From a virus, in IMG/VR virus record IMGVR_UViG_3300047172_000034, positions 1 through 61,318 of that record: a stretch of DNA of 61,318 nucleotides, one strand, 5' to 3'. The notes under the pieces are model-generated. The model did not search any database and was not told where the DNA came from. It worked only from the letters and a program-made list of their open reading frames with translations. Numbering within the stretch: position 1 is the first letter of the stretch; every line of letters begins with the position of its first letter. Positions 37,401 to 45,910 of this stretch are shown here, in pieces. The position numbers were made by a program, and so were the translations under genes.

Positions 37401-39498
37401 GAAAGTCGGGGCCGGCGGTTTTGTCAGAGGCCTCAACATTGCTCCCGATGGGACGATGGTCGCACGCACGGATACGAATGGCGCGTATCTATACAACGGC
37501 TTTAATTGGGTTCAGCTTTTCACAACGAATTCACTGCCTTCGTCATTCGTCACTGCCGCTACCGTTTTGGCTTTTCCGCAAGGGTGTTTTGAGATTCAGA
37601 TCGCCCCAAGCAACACGCAGATCTTCTATGCGGTGTTCGATGGCTACGTGTGGGTAAGTTCCAATCAGGGCACGACCTGGACTCAAACCGCGTTCGCGCA
37701 AAACACCGGCGGCATGAACCCAAATGACAACTATGGCCAAGTCAGCCAGCGCATGGCGGTGGACCCGTATAATTCGAACATCGTTTTCGTCGGCACTGAA
37801 AACAACGGTCTGTATTTGACGACCAACGGCGGAACTTCTTTCACGCAGATACCGACCTCAAGCCTCCCGGCGGGCACTGGCGCGGGCATTTGCGGTCTCC
37901 TGTTCAACGCCAACGGAACCGTCACCGGCGGCGTCACGCAGACGATCTATGCCTTTGTGTATGGTACGGGCCTGTACGTCAGCAACAATGCGGGCGCCAC
38001 ATGGACTGCGACCACTGGTGGCCCAACCACGATGAATGGCGCGGCCATCGATGGGTCGGGCCATTACTTTGTCGCCAACAGCGCGGGCCTCTATAAGTAC
38101 AGCGGCGGTACTTGGTCTACGTTGTACACAGACGGAAACGGCGTGCAGACGGTAGCCATCAATCCGTTCAACAACAGCGAAATCGCTGCGCTTCGCGGCA
38201 GCGGCTGGATCAGTTTGAGCTACGATGGTGGCGCGACATGGAGTGGTGCGAACTACCAGACCACGACGGTAGCCAAACAAATCCCCTGGCTAGTGGCGGC
38301 AAACTATAATGGGTCGGCCACAAACATCTTCATCGACGCCGGAGCCTGCGCGTTTTCGCCGACGACAAACGGCGAATTGATCTGTTCGGCGGGTACGGGC
38401 GTATGGCAAACGACCCTTCCTTCTTCCGGTTTCACTGCAACGACCGCTACCTCGTGGAATGATTTTTCGGTCGGCATCGAGCAATTGGTGGCGAATGAAA
38501 TCATCATCGCGCCGACGACTGGCTCGACGCCTTTGCTGGTTTCTTGGGATCGCCCGTTCTTTGACATAACGAATCAGGCGGCTTACCCCGCAACCTACGG
38601 GCCGACCAATTCGGACGCGATCATTGCGGGGTGGTCGGCCGATTACGCCTCTTCCAGCCCAGGCACGATTGCAGGCATCGCCAATTTCGGCACTGAAGAA
38701 AGCGGCATCACAACCAATAACGGCGCGAGTTGGACGGCCTTTGCAGCTTCACCCGCAGGGCATACGCAAAGTTTCGGAATCGGCGGCGGCAGCATCGCCG
38801 CGAGCACTCCATCAAATATCCTTTGGTCGCCAGCCGGAGGCGTCGCGCCGTCTTATACGACTAACGGCGGGACAAGTTGGACGCAGATTTCGATATCCGG
38901 AATATCGAGCTGGGCGGGCTATCAAGCGCAGTATTACAACAACCAACGGGCTGTGTGCGCGGATCGCGTCACCGCGAATACGTTTTATCTCTATTGGGGC
39001 GGTAAGGGCGTGTACGTCAGCACCAATAGCGGTGCGACTTGGACGCAGCAGCTATCGGGCTATATCGAAAGCAACAGCACCTGGGCGGGGTACGGCTCAA
39101 CGATTCGATCGGTGCCGGGAAATGCGGGCCATCTGTTCTACACGCCAGGGAATGTCGGCTCTCAGACCTTCAACAATTCGCAATCCGTACCTTTCTATCG
39201 ATCGACCAACAGCGGAGTGACGTGGACAACGGTTTCCGGGGTCAACGGTGTCCAATGCTTCAATTTTGGCGCGATCGCTCCGGGCGCTTCTTACCCGAGC
39301 ATTTATGTTGTGGGTTATGTGAACAACGTCTACGGCGTCTATTACTCCACGGACAATGCGACTACCTGGAACAGTCTTGGCGATCCGAACACGACGTTGC
39401 AGACGTTTGGGTGCGCGGGTTGCATTGCCGCAGATCCCAACAATTTTGGAAAAGTTTATGTGGGTCTCGGTGGGGCGGGTTATGCACATTACGGATAA
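34417..39498 (+). CDS. giant multi-enzyme adhesin: GH5-like cellulase + SGNH hydrolase + GH74-like propeller
   Basis: The protein is 1693 residues. Residues about 45-440 resemble GH5: TNVSGLEY, SYVIIDQHW, FELFNEP (acid/base Glu280) and VISTESGG (nucleophile Glu430). About 690-975 is an SGNH/GDSL hydrolase: FMGDSITEH (Ser702), LGTNG (Asn883) and DSGLHPDGHG (Asp956, His960). From about 1000 the chain is a GH74-like beta-propeller, opening VGAGGFVRGLNIAPDGTMVA with at least eight Asp-box-like repeats (S-x-N-x-G-x-T-W). It probably clears cellulose-like or acylated exopolysaccharide at the host surface. No signal peptide is clear. Confidence 0.8.
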   Translation: MSPFFIFLAPQVSTPNDPIGAQLPFTGILLRQGNQLSNGTQVGTLQGTNVSGLEYARAQGDSTDWSDGSPPNHNVLRTWMGNVERIAINVQSWLGYTCGNLVATTAIAFTPTAPTFGSTGGTLTTPFALASGTYPIYFNGTSGATPYTVGTFMNGSTTVTWPTLDMSGSNSNAPSVNAVIGTIGSTRNLDPAGTYRASVIAEVAAAQADGSYVIIDQHWSGIDVVIGATTYHLLQRGQPQFANTSDAILYWTSISGVFGNAVQPQPGINNNAIAFELFNEPFIEPNSYKLTTTAGGSTTISDRSAALNMASAFCSVFVCGGTPSLIPFNWQLASYQSMVNAATANGSTNLCIINGNNYAQNVQDFLAYMPTHPTGNLAVGVHDYASGTPPSYSDGDIYGKNGSDGGYGTSAAINGQLYALSQGYPVISTESGGGDGTTCAANELYMRYTNLMSDVHGISRVRYRFTQTRSNGYAGPTSSDGPFQTVFDTDGSTILPIGGTGQASFDWQRGHRGALLINGTDCISPAIPHTSSGGTSGLGVFGSQWRSSQGVPSPTNVVTLAYDISYQTAGGCTQVKHFWNSDGQPNYDSYTSAPSTPYYNNPGAYLIQTNTAAGGTYPTTGWVTVGSRGAPYSAATLIVQNNADDIIDVGGGVNWVQLAFTAGNGSSANSDIGISSFLFDTTNCESNGGIAPDNGFFFMGDSITEHAMHYNNPADDSGPNSGVQIPCAPFPTIVRTGGFITAGSLTTAGSGYTPGTYKTVLLTGGTGSCAIANVFVNSSGNVVSVKPSAIIGMGFGFKVGDVLSVPFTQIGGSGTQATWTVTALQKPSKLQGYYVEQAPGGSGGWNIGGGNSVDWATYLTTQYTNLFSANFAGNNVCIQLGTNGVGATSNFVNGMNTVIALLQAAGKQVFIESPPPSPYSNSWLPGYVAAIPGIISANPGVLQGFNANVMSFNYLDSGLHPDGHGSVALRVGKAQFYSGQFSDQEVYAPPIWTTLKVGAGGFVRGLNIAPDGTMVARTDTNGAYLYNGFNWVQLFTTNSLPSSFVTAATVLAFPQGCFEIQIAPSNTQIFYAVFDGYVWVSSNQGTTWTQTAFAQNTGGMNPNDNYGQVSQRMAVDPYNSNIVFVGTENNGLYLTTNGGTSFTQIPTSSLPAGTGAGICGLLFNANGTVTGGVTQTIYAFVYGTGLYVSNNAGATWTATTGGPTTMNGAAIDGSGHYFVANSAGLYKYSGGTWSTLYTDGNGVQTVAINPFNNSEIAALRGSGWISLSYDGGATWSGANYQTTTVAKQIPWLVAANYNGSATNIFIDAGACAFSPTTNGELICSAGTGVWQTTLPSSGFTATTATSWNDFSVGIEQLVANEIIIAPTTGSTPLLVSWDRPFFDITNQAAYPATYGPTNSDAIIAGWSADYASSSPGTIAGIANFGTEESGITTNNGASWTAFAASPAGHTQSFGIGGGSIAASTPSNILWSPAGGVAPSYTTNGGTSWTQISISGISSWAGYQAQYYNNQRAVCADRVTANTFYLYWGGKGVYVSTNSGATWTQQLSGYIESNSTWAGYGSTIRSVPGNAGHLFYTPGNVGSQTFNNSQSVPFYRSTNSGVTWTTVSGVNGVQCFNFGAIAPGASYPSIYVVGYVNNVYGVYYSTDNATTWNSLGDPNTTLQTFGCAGCIAADPNNFGKVYVGLGGAGYAHYG

Positions 39499-39527
39499 GA
39501 AGTTAAACCCATGGGGGCTTTAATTAC

Positions 39528-40562
39528 ATGCTCCCAATACTCGTTCAGCTTGCCATGCTCGGCGGCGGATCATCTGGAGAAGATATGACAACCGCATTGA
39601 ATCCGATTGCGATCGGAACGACTCCGGGCGATGGCACCGGCGACATACCGCGCGCAGGTTTCACGAAGGTCAAATCGGATCACGCTCACTTCCTATCCGC
39701 GATCGGATATCGGGCAACGAATCCCGGGACATTCGGAGTCTCAAGCAGCGCGGGTTCGACCACGGTTCTTAACGATGCGACGAATAGCTGGAACACTTCG
39801 GCGAACGGCGGGTTAGGGCAGTTCGCCGGTCAAACGCTGACGCTATTGACCGGCGCGAACGCCGGCGATTCGCAGACGATCCAAAGCAACACTTCGAATT
39901 CAATTACGGTAAGCACCGCGTTCGGCGCTGTGATCGCGTCAGGCGTCGGCTATCAGATTTCGCCGACCGTCGTGAATGCGGGTTCCGATGGGTTCGCAAA
40001 TCTTGCCGGTTCAACGAATCCCGGCAGCATCATCGACGGCAACCAAAGTTGGACCGCGAATCAGTGGACCGACTTTGGCGTGACGTTGCTTGCGGGCCCC
40101 TATGCCGGACAGACCTTCGGCATCAAGTCAAACATCGGCAACACCCTGGTATTGCGGACCAATCTATCGACGGCGATCGCCGCCGGCACGCCCTACGTCA
40201 TCGGGGCGCTACCGCTTACAGGGAATTTTAATTCGGTGGTCTCCGCGGCGCTCTCTGCGAACCAAAACGATTACGCGCCGACTGGCTGGGGGCCTTCGGT
40301 CAACAAACTAAAACTGAATCCGTCGGCCGGCGTCCAGATAACCGGCTTGAGTGCAACGGGGTTTGCCGACGGCGCGCGTGTGTTGCTCGAGAATCGAGAC
40401 ACGACGATCACCAACAATATTACTCTCCTGCACGCCTCGTCCTCATCGGCGAGCGCGAATCAGTTTCTTTTGCCTGGCGGTGCCAGTTATTCGCTGGTCC
40501 CGTTCCAAAAGGCGTTGCTCGTTTACGATTTGGCTACAACCTCCTGGGGCATCTTGTCATGA
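39528..40562 (+). CDS. fibre-type virion protein with repeated beta modules
   Basis: The protein is 344 residues. It has PGDGTGDIPRAGFTKVKSDH near the start, two related repeats (LTLLTGANAGDSQTIQSNTS and VTLLAGPYAGQTFGIKSNIG, each ending in a YQI/YVI strand), and the C-terminal LNPSAGVQITGLSATGFADG module shared with the protein at 33108-33653. A second start at 39585 has GGAGA upstream and would remove a hydrophobic leader, so the true start is uncertain. It is probably a tail fibre or adhesion subunit. Confidence 0.65.
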   Translation: MLPILVQLAMLGGGSSGEDMTTALNPIAIGTTPGDGTGDIPRAGFTKVKSDHAHFLSAIGYRATNPGTFGVSSSAGSTTVLNDATNSWNTSANGGLGQFAGQTLTLLTGANAGDSQTIQSNTSNSITVSTAFGAVIASGVGYQISPTVVNAGSDGFANLAGSTNPGSIIDGNQSWTANQWTDFGVTLLAGPYAGQTFGIKSNIGNTLVLRTNLSTAIAAGTPYVIGALPLTGNFNSVVSAALSANQNDYAPTGWGPSVNKLKLNPSAGVQITGLSATGFADGARVLLENRDTTITNNITLLHASSSSASANQFLLPGGASYSLVPFQKALLVYDLATTSWGILS

Positions 40563-41974
40563 AGAAAATTGCTGCGATCCTTCTGTCGGCGCTGCTACCG
40601 GCGTTCGCTTTCTCGCAGGCGTATGGCGTCTTTCAACCGGGCGGCGATCTTACCGGCACCTGGAACAGCCAACAGATTGCGACGAATGCCATTACGCTCT
40701 CAAAGATGGCGACGGTCGTTGGCACGGCGGGCTCAACAAGCACTCCGGCGTTGATCGGCAATAACACCAGCACCGCAACAACGCCGATCGCGCTCACGCC
40801 GCTGCAGGTCAATGCGATGCTTGGCACATCGATGGCGGTCTCGGCAATCTGCGACTCGTACTGCCTAAATACGATTTTCGGCGGCGGCGGGTCTACGGGT
40901 ACAACCCTGCCGAGCGGTGGCGCGACTGTCGATGGCGTCGTGATGGTGCAAGGCCAGACCGTGTTGATCACGGGCTATATTATCAACACCTATTTAAATG
41001 GCATTTACATTGTCAACACGAGCAGCACATGGACGCGCTCTAACAATTTCGTCGGGACATTGCCGCAAAACTGTGATGTCGCGGTCTTTGTCAGAAGCGG
41101 GAACGTCTACGGCGGCGATATTTTTAGCCTTGCCACGACGAGCGGCGCGATCACGATCGGCTCGACCGCGCAAACATGGACACTTTCAAACTCTGTCGGC
41201 GCGCTGCCAGGTGCGTCAACGATCACACTAAACCCACCGACTGGCAGCGCCACGGTAACGGTCCAGGCCGTCAGCCCTAACAGCAGCACCGGAGAAGTTT
41301 TAAACATTCAAAGTGGTGTGGGCACGGAAAGCAGTGGTGGCACGATCAACATCACAGTCCCAACCTCAGTCACGCAGGGAACTACTCCGCACGCGGGCGG
41401 CGGCCTTAATTTTGCGGCAGGCAGTGGCATCGGGGTAGGCGCGGCGAACGGCGGCAGCCTGTTTCTCAGCGCGGGTAATGGCGCACCTTCGGCGGCTGGC
41501 GTTACGGGACGAGGTGGGAATGTCACGCTAACGTCAGGGACTGCTTTTGAGGGTAACGGCGGCACGATGGCACTTACCGCCACCAACGGCGCATCGACGC
41601 TCGGAACCGCGCGCAACGGCGGCACCGTCACGATCACGTCGGGCACTGCGGTCAACTCCGGCGTACCGGGCTCCATCGCGCTTGCTGGTCCGGTGCTGAA
41701 TCAAGGCACGCAGGCGACCCCATCCGGCTGTTCGATTTCCGCAAGTTCTGGCGGTGTGGCGGTGGGCCAGTACACCTCTGGGACTAGCGGCACCTGCACG
41801 GTCACAATCGCATTGCCGACGGTCGCCAACATCCACGGCTATTTTTGCTCGGCGCATGACGAGACGACCGCCGCCGACTATGCACAGATTGCCACAGCAA
41901 CGACCTCGACGCTCACTGTGTCCGGAACCACGGTCAGCGGCGATATCGTCAAGTATTTCTGCGAGGGGTACTAA
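40559..41974 (+). CDS. fibre-like protein with N-terminal signal peptide
   Basis: The protein is 471 residues. The first 20 (MKKIAAILLSALLPAFAFSQ) form a textbook Sec signal with a probable cleavage after FSQA. Then come GVFQPGGDLTGTWNSQQIAT (a common phage fibre opening), VLITGYIINTYLNGIYIV...STWTRSNNF (the fibre module also found in stiff tail fibres), and a long Gly/Thr-rich repeat region. A signal peptide on a fibre-like phage protein is odd and suggests export from the lysogen or late infection. It overlaps the preceding stop by 4 bp. Confidence 0.65.
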   Translation: MKKIAAILLSALLPAFAFSQAYGVFQPGGDLTGTWNSQQIATNAITLSKMATVVGTAGSTSTPALIGNNTSTATTPIALTPLQVNAMLGTSMAVSAICDSYCLNTIFGGGGSTGTTLPSGGATVDGVVMVQGQTVLITGYIINTYLNGIYIVNTSSTWTRSNNFVGTLPQNCDVAVFVRSGNVYGGDIFSLATTSGAITIGSTAQTWTLSNSVGALPGASTITLNPPTGSATVTVQAVSPNSSTGEVLNIQSGVGTESSGGTINITVPTSVTQGTTPHAGGGLNFAAGSGIGVGAANGGSLFLSAGNGAPSAAGVTGRGGNVTLTSGTAFEGNGGTMALTATNGASTLGTARNGGTVTITSGTAVNSGVPGSIALAGPVLNQGTQATPSGCSISASSGGVAVGQYTSGTSGTCTVTIALPTVANIHGYFCSAHDETTAADYAQIATATTSTLTVSGTTVSGDIVKYFCEGY

Positions 41975-41977
41975 GCA

Positions 41978-43267
41978 ATGCGTTTTTTGCTCGCGTTCCT
42001 TTTTCTGTTTGCTACGTCGGCTTGGGCTGCAAACCAGCCTAGTGTTCTCAATAATTCCGATCACATCAGCGGAGCCTTATCGAATGCCCTGACTGCGATC
42101 GGACTCTCGTATTCCACAACAACAGGCCCTTCCGCTGGATCTGTTTCTCTGAATCAAACGTGTGCGAGCGGACTGACCGGAGGAACGGGATGCCTAAATT
42201 CTGTAGGTAGCACGAACTTCTTGTACGACGGTACCGCAATTTCTAATGCCGCCAACACCGGCCAGACCGAGTTCGCGCTCGGATCTACAAGCGTTGTGAC
42301 GCCATCGGTTCCGTATCAAATTATCAATCGCTCATCGAGCTCGGGTTCCAGCATCACTGCTCTCGACCAGCAGTTCTATCAATCGCTTGAGTCAAACGGA
42401 ATTTTATACTCGGTCGCCTATTGCGGGACTCCTGCAGCAAACGACTATCCGCCGATCGCGTATATCACCGCGCTTCCGAACATCGCCTCGAGTGCCGGGT
42501 CGTCCGGCGGGTGCGGGTATCAGAACGGAATCGAATTCAGTGTGAATGCGGGAGGTCCGGGTCAAACCTGTGTTGTCGGCACGAATTGCCAATGGAGTAT
42601 TTGCGCCAGCGGTTTTCTCGGATGCACTGGAACTCCGGTCGATGCCAGTTCGCCATCCGCGACTCAGGAAGCGGTCACGGCGGTTCTAACGGCGATTAAG
42701 TCTGCGCATCCAACCTGGACCTGGGGCGATATAAAGGCCGCACTCAGGCAAAGTGCGAGCAACTGGTCAACGGGATATGCGGCGTCCACCGGCAGCGGAG
42801 CATCGACGTCATTCGGTTTTGGCAACATTAATTACACGACAGCGGTCGGCTATACAAACCCGGCGACGTTTTATCTCCAGCCGCCGGGCTTTGTCGCGAA
42901 TGGCTACGGGCAATATGCCGTGTTCGTGCTTTATCCGTTTCAACAAACTCGCCGAGTCGGCGAGGTTATTTATGAATTCACTAGCAACCCAACGAGCGCA
43001 CTGGCGACGCTGACGGCTACTAACAACAATTTGACCTATTCGCAGGTGTCTGCGCTTGGCGGGAGTCTGATCTATCAATCATCGGGAAGTCCGACGAATG
43101 CTCAGACTTTTTCTTGGTCGCCGTCAAGCGGATCGAATGTGCAGTATTGGTTCGTGGCTTTCACCACAGACAACGCGACGCTTGCCTCGTCGAATTTCTC
43201 GCGCGGTGAGTCGTTCACGATTCTGACCGAAACGCTCAGCGTCTCGTATTCCTGCCTGCGCCAGTAA
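41978..43267 (+). CDS. exported protein with degenerate subtilase-like C-terminal half
   Basis: The protein is 429 residues. MRFLLAFLFLFATSAWAANQ is a clear signal peptide. The middle has SSPSATQEAVTAVLTAIKSA then HPTWTWGDIKAALRQSA and FGFGNINYTTA, matching the end of S8 peptidases (serine loop, then a PxW-xWxDIKxAL helix and GFGxxN). The Asp and His motifs of the triad are not visible, so it is probably catalytically dead or a distant relative. The C-terminal 140 residues are a beta-rich module. It may be a surface or virion protein. Confidence 0.6.
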   Translation: MRFLLAFLFLFATSAWAANQPSVLNNSDHISGALSNALTAIGLSYSTTTGPSAGSVSLNQTCASGLTGGTGCLNSVGSTNFLYDGTAISNAANTGQTEFALGSTSVVTPSVPYQIINRSSSSGSSITALDQQFYQSLESNGILYSVAYCGTPAANDYPPIAYITALPNIASSAGSSGGCGYQNGIEFSVNAGGPGQTCVVGTNCQWSICASGFLGCTGTPVDASSPSATQEAVTAVLTAIKSAHPTWTWGDIKAALRQSASNWSTGYAASTGSGASTSFGFGNINYTTAVGYTNPATFYLQPPGFVANGYGQYAVFVLYPFQQTRRVGEVIYEFTSNPTSALATLTATNNNLTYSQVSALGGSLIYQSSGSPTNAQTFSWSPSSGSNVQYWFVAFTTDNATLASSNFSRGESFTILTETLSVSYSCLRQ

Positions 43268-43285
43268 CGTTAAAAGGGGTATTCG

Positions 43286-43690
43286 ATGACCATTCAATAC
43301 GATGCGACGCATCGAGCGAACAACATGGGTGATCTCGTGTCTCGCGCGGGCGCCACGGCGTTCATTCTCCTGTACTCCGCGGCGGCAGCCAACTGCGCCG
43401 CGGCCGCCTCAGGCACTTTGCTCGCTTCCATTCCCTGCAACAACCCGATCGGCACCGTGGCTTCCGGCGTCCTCACGTTTAACGTATCGGGGATGTCGGT
43501 GTCGTCGGGTGTCGTCGCGGGTACGGCCGTCCAATGGCGTTTGTGCACCTCGTCGGGCGGCACGACCTGCATTGCCCAAGGCGATGTCGGCACCACGGGC
43601 GCAAGCATTGATTTTGCAGGCGGCCCCACCTTCGCGGCAGGGCAAACGGTCCAGATCACCGGATTGACGATCACCGCAGCGGGAGCGTAA
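43286..43690 (+). CDS. virion protein preceding the tail tube gene
   Basis: This 134-residue protein starts MTIQYDATHRANNMGDLVSR and contains GTLLASIPCNNPIGTVASGV and a final FAAGQTVQITGLTITAAGA. The sequence is beta-rich and low in charge, as in small virion proteins that accompany tail tube genes. It precedes the tail tube gene by one base. No defined domain is recognised. Confidence 0.65.
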   Translation: MTIQYDATHRANNMGDLVSRAGATAFILLYSAAAANCAAAASGTLLASIPCNNPIGTVASGVLTFNVSGMSVSSGVVAGTAVQWRLCTSSGGTTCIAQGDVGTTGASIDFAGGPTFAAGQTVQITGLTITAAGA

Positions 43691-43691
43691 C

Positions 43692-45296
43692 GTGACGTGG
43701 ACGTTTGACGGCACCGCCCCGACATTCGATCGGGGTGCGTCAGGCGGGTTTACCTTCGACGGCGCCGGCGGCAGCGGGTCCTCCGCGTCCGGTTCCGGGG
43801 CGATCACGGACCCGTCAGACGCGGTTGTGGGTTCGGGCGTTGCGGTCATCTCTGGTGCGGGCGCGGGTAGCATTACGGATCCGCCGGATACGGTCGCGGG
43901 CACCGGCGCGCTTCTGCCGCTCGTCATCGCCAACCCGTCGAACCTAACGACGGGCGCCGGCGGTATGGCTACCTTCATCGCCTCGGCGATCGGATCACCG
44001 GCACCAACCGTCCAGTGGCAACTATCGACGAATTCCGGCTCGACCTGGTCGAATATCTCGGGCGCGACAAACACGAGCTACACGACCGCCACGCTGACGA
44101 CGGCGAACAACGGTTACCAATATCTCGCGGTCTTTACCAATAGCGCCGGCAGCGCGACGACCAGCGCGGCGACGCTCGCTGTTTACGCGGCGCCGGCTTG
44201 GGCTGGTGCCGACGGGATCAGCGATTCCGGCGTCGGTTCGACCTACGCGATGATTAGTTGGTCGCCGGCAACGGCGGGATCGCCGGTCGCCTACTACGAA
44301 CTTCAGGTTACTCCCATGGGCGGGTCGGCCATTCCGGTCAACACCGGCAGTTCGGCCACTTCGTTCGGTTTGAGTGGGCTCGCCCCTAATACGCCCTATG
44401 TAGTTCAGGTCGGCGCTTATGACGCGGAAGGCAACTTCTCCGGCTATCAGGCTGCCACAGCATCGTTCACCACTTCCGCAACCATCATCACCGGCACATC
44501 AGGAGGCCGCATGTCTCAATATCAATTTGGCGCTGGTGTTCTTTTCGGAACGCCTCTCACCAACGCGCAAGGCCAGGCCGTTCAGGCGTCGCCGGTTCAA
44601 TTCGGTGCGCTGCAGGACGTCAGCCTTGACATCTCGTTTGACACGAAGATGCTATACGGCTCGAACCAGTTCCCGCTCGCCGTCGGCCGCGGCAAGGGCA
44701 AGATCAGCGGCAAGGCAGCGTTCGCGCAGATGAACGGATCGTTGCTGAACAATTTGCTTTTCGGGCAAACGCTGAATCCGAACGTGATCAACGATTATTA
44801 CGACACGACCGGCACCGCGATTCCCGGTACGCCGTACACGATTACGCCGGTCACCTCTTACGCCTCGCTATTGTCCGGCGGCACTACACCGACCTTCGTG
44901 GCGGATCTCGGCGTCAGAAATTCGAGCGGCGTCCCGTTGACCGTCGTGGCGAGCGGCCCGACCACGGGTCAATACTCTGTTTCCGGAGGCGTCTACACGT
45001 TCGCAGCAGCGGATACCGGCACCACCGTATTCATCTCGTTCCAATACACCGCCACCAGTGCCACCGCGCGGCAAAGCACGGTGCAGAACGTGTTGATGGG
45101 GTACGCGCCCTCTTTCGCGTGCGATCTGTATATGCCTTATAACGGCAAACAGTTGATCGTCCATCTGTTCAATTGTTTGTCCACCAAGCTGACCATCGCG
45201 ACGAAGCTTGACGACTTTACCATTCCGTCATTCGACTTTGAGGCGTTCGCCAACGGCGCCGGCCAGGTCATGACCTATAGCACGTCGGATAACTAA
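43692..45296 (+). CDS. tail tube protein with N-terminal Ig-like and FN3-like domains and internal start
   Basis: The protein is 534 residues from GTG 43692. Residues 80-165 are an Ig-like domain (IANPSNLTTGAGGMATFIAS, VQWQLSTNSGSTWSNISGAT) and 175-262 an FN3-like domain (SWSPATAGSPVAYYELQVTP). From Met274 (44511), preceded by a perfect AGGAGG, begins the tube domain: FGAGVLFGTPLTNAQGQAVQ, LQDVSLDISFDTKMLYGSNQ and a late LTIATKLDDFTIPSFDFEAF. So a 261-residue tube protein and a decorated long form can come from one gene. Lambda gpV carries its Ig domain at the other end. Confidence 0.82.
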   Translation: MTWTFDGTAPTFDRGASGGFTFDGAGGSGSSASGSGAITDPSDAVVGSGVAVISGAGAGSITDPPDTVAGTGALLPLVIANPSNLTTGAGGMATFIASAIGSPAPTVQWQLSTNSGSTWSNISGATNTSYTTATLTTANNGYQYLAVFTNSAGSATTSAATLAVYAAPAWAGADGISDSGVGSTYAMISWSPATAGSPVAYYELQVTPMGGSAIPVNTGSSATSFGLSGLAPNTPYVVQVGAYDAEGNFSGYQAATASFTTSATIITGTSGGRMSQYQFGAGVLFGTPLTNAQGQAVQASPVQFGALQDVSLDISFDTKMLYGSNQFPLAVGRGKGKISGKAAFAQMNGSLLNNLLFGQTLNPNVINDYYDTTGTAIPGTPYTITPVTSYASLLSGGTTPTFVADLGVRNSSGVPLTVVASGPTTGQYSVSGGVYTFAAADTGTTVFISFQYTATSATARQSTVQNVLMGYAPSFACDLYMPYNGKQLIVHLFNCLSTKLTIATKLDDFTIPSFDFEAFANGAGQVMTYSTSDN

Positions 45297-45299
45297 TCC

Positions 45300-45662
45300 A
45301 TGGTTCCAGGCGTAGAGCTCACGCTGGCGGATGGGCAGGCGTATATCTTCCCACCGTTGGCGCTCGGGTCCCTTGAGTTGCTTCAGAAACGACTGACGAA
45401 CTACAAGGGTGGAATGGATGCCGAGTCGATTGAGACGGTCATCACGGCGGCGTTGCATTCGTTAAATCGCAACTATCCGGCGATAACGCGCCGCGATATC
45501 AAGGGCGTGTTTCACGAAAATGAGGACGGCGACCTGATCTGGGATCGTCCGCCGTTGCTTGACATCGGCAACATGATCGACGTCATGAACGCGATCATGG
45601 ATGTGTCGGGCATTCAGCGGAAGACACAAGAAGCAAAAAAAGCGACGGCGGGGAGTTCCTAG
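45300..45662 (+). CDS. tail assembly chaperone (gpG-like)
   Basis: The protein is 120 residues. It begins VPGVELTLADGQAYIFPPLA and has LELLQKRLTNYKGGMDAESI and DIKGVFHENEDGDLIWDRPP. The position between tube and tape measure genes is that of lambda G. Near its end seven A (45635-45641) sit as A AAA AAA in frame, a -1 slippery heptamer, so most ribosomes finish here and a fraction continue into the next frame. Confidence 0.85.
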   Translation: MVPGVELTLADGQAYIFPPLALGSLELLQKRLTNYKGGMDAESIETVITAALHSLNRNYPAITRRDIKGVFHENEDGDLIWDRPPLLDIGNMIDVMNAIMDVSGIQRKTQEAKKATAGSS

Positions 45663-45904
45663 ACTGGGACCAACTCTATTGTCATCTGATCGGGACCACG
45701 GGGCATACGTGGGATCAGGTGCGCAATGACTGGGATCTGCCTCGCCTCAATTCCTGGACCGACTACCTCACGTTGCGCCCGCCGGTTCAGGCGATGGTGC
45801 AGGCATATCTAAAGATTAAGTCGGGCGCCGTGAAGAGTAAGCCAGAAGAGACGCCGGACATCATGCACATGCTTTCCGTTTTCCCGGGCGCCATTCCGAA
45901 GTAG
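45641..45904 (+). CDS. gpT-like extension of the tail chaperone by -1 frameshift
   Basis: After slippage at 45635-45641 the reading continues SDGGEFLDWDQLYCHLIGTT and on to the stop at 45904, adding 87 residues, total about 201. The frame has no sensible start codon of its own before residue 27 of the extension. The WDLPRLNSWTDYLTLRPPV motif is typical of such T regions. The extended protein binds the tape measure during tail assembly. Confidence 0.82.
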   Translation, partial: SDGGEFLDWDQLYCHLIGTTGHTWDQVRNDWDLPRLNSWTDYLTLRPPVQAMVQAYLKIKSGAVKSKPEETPDIMHMLSVFPGAIPK

Positions 45905-45910
45905 AGATCT

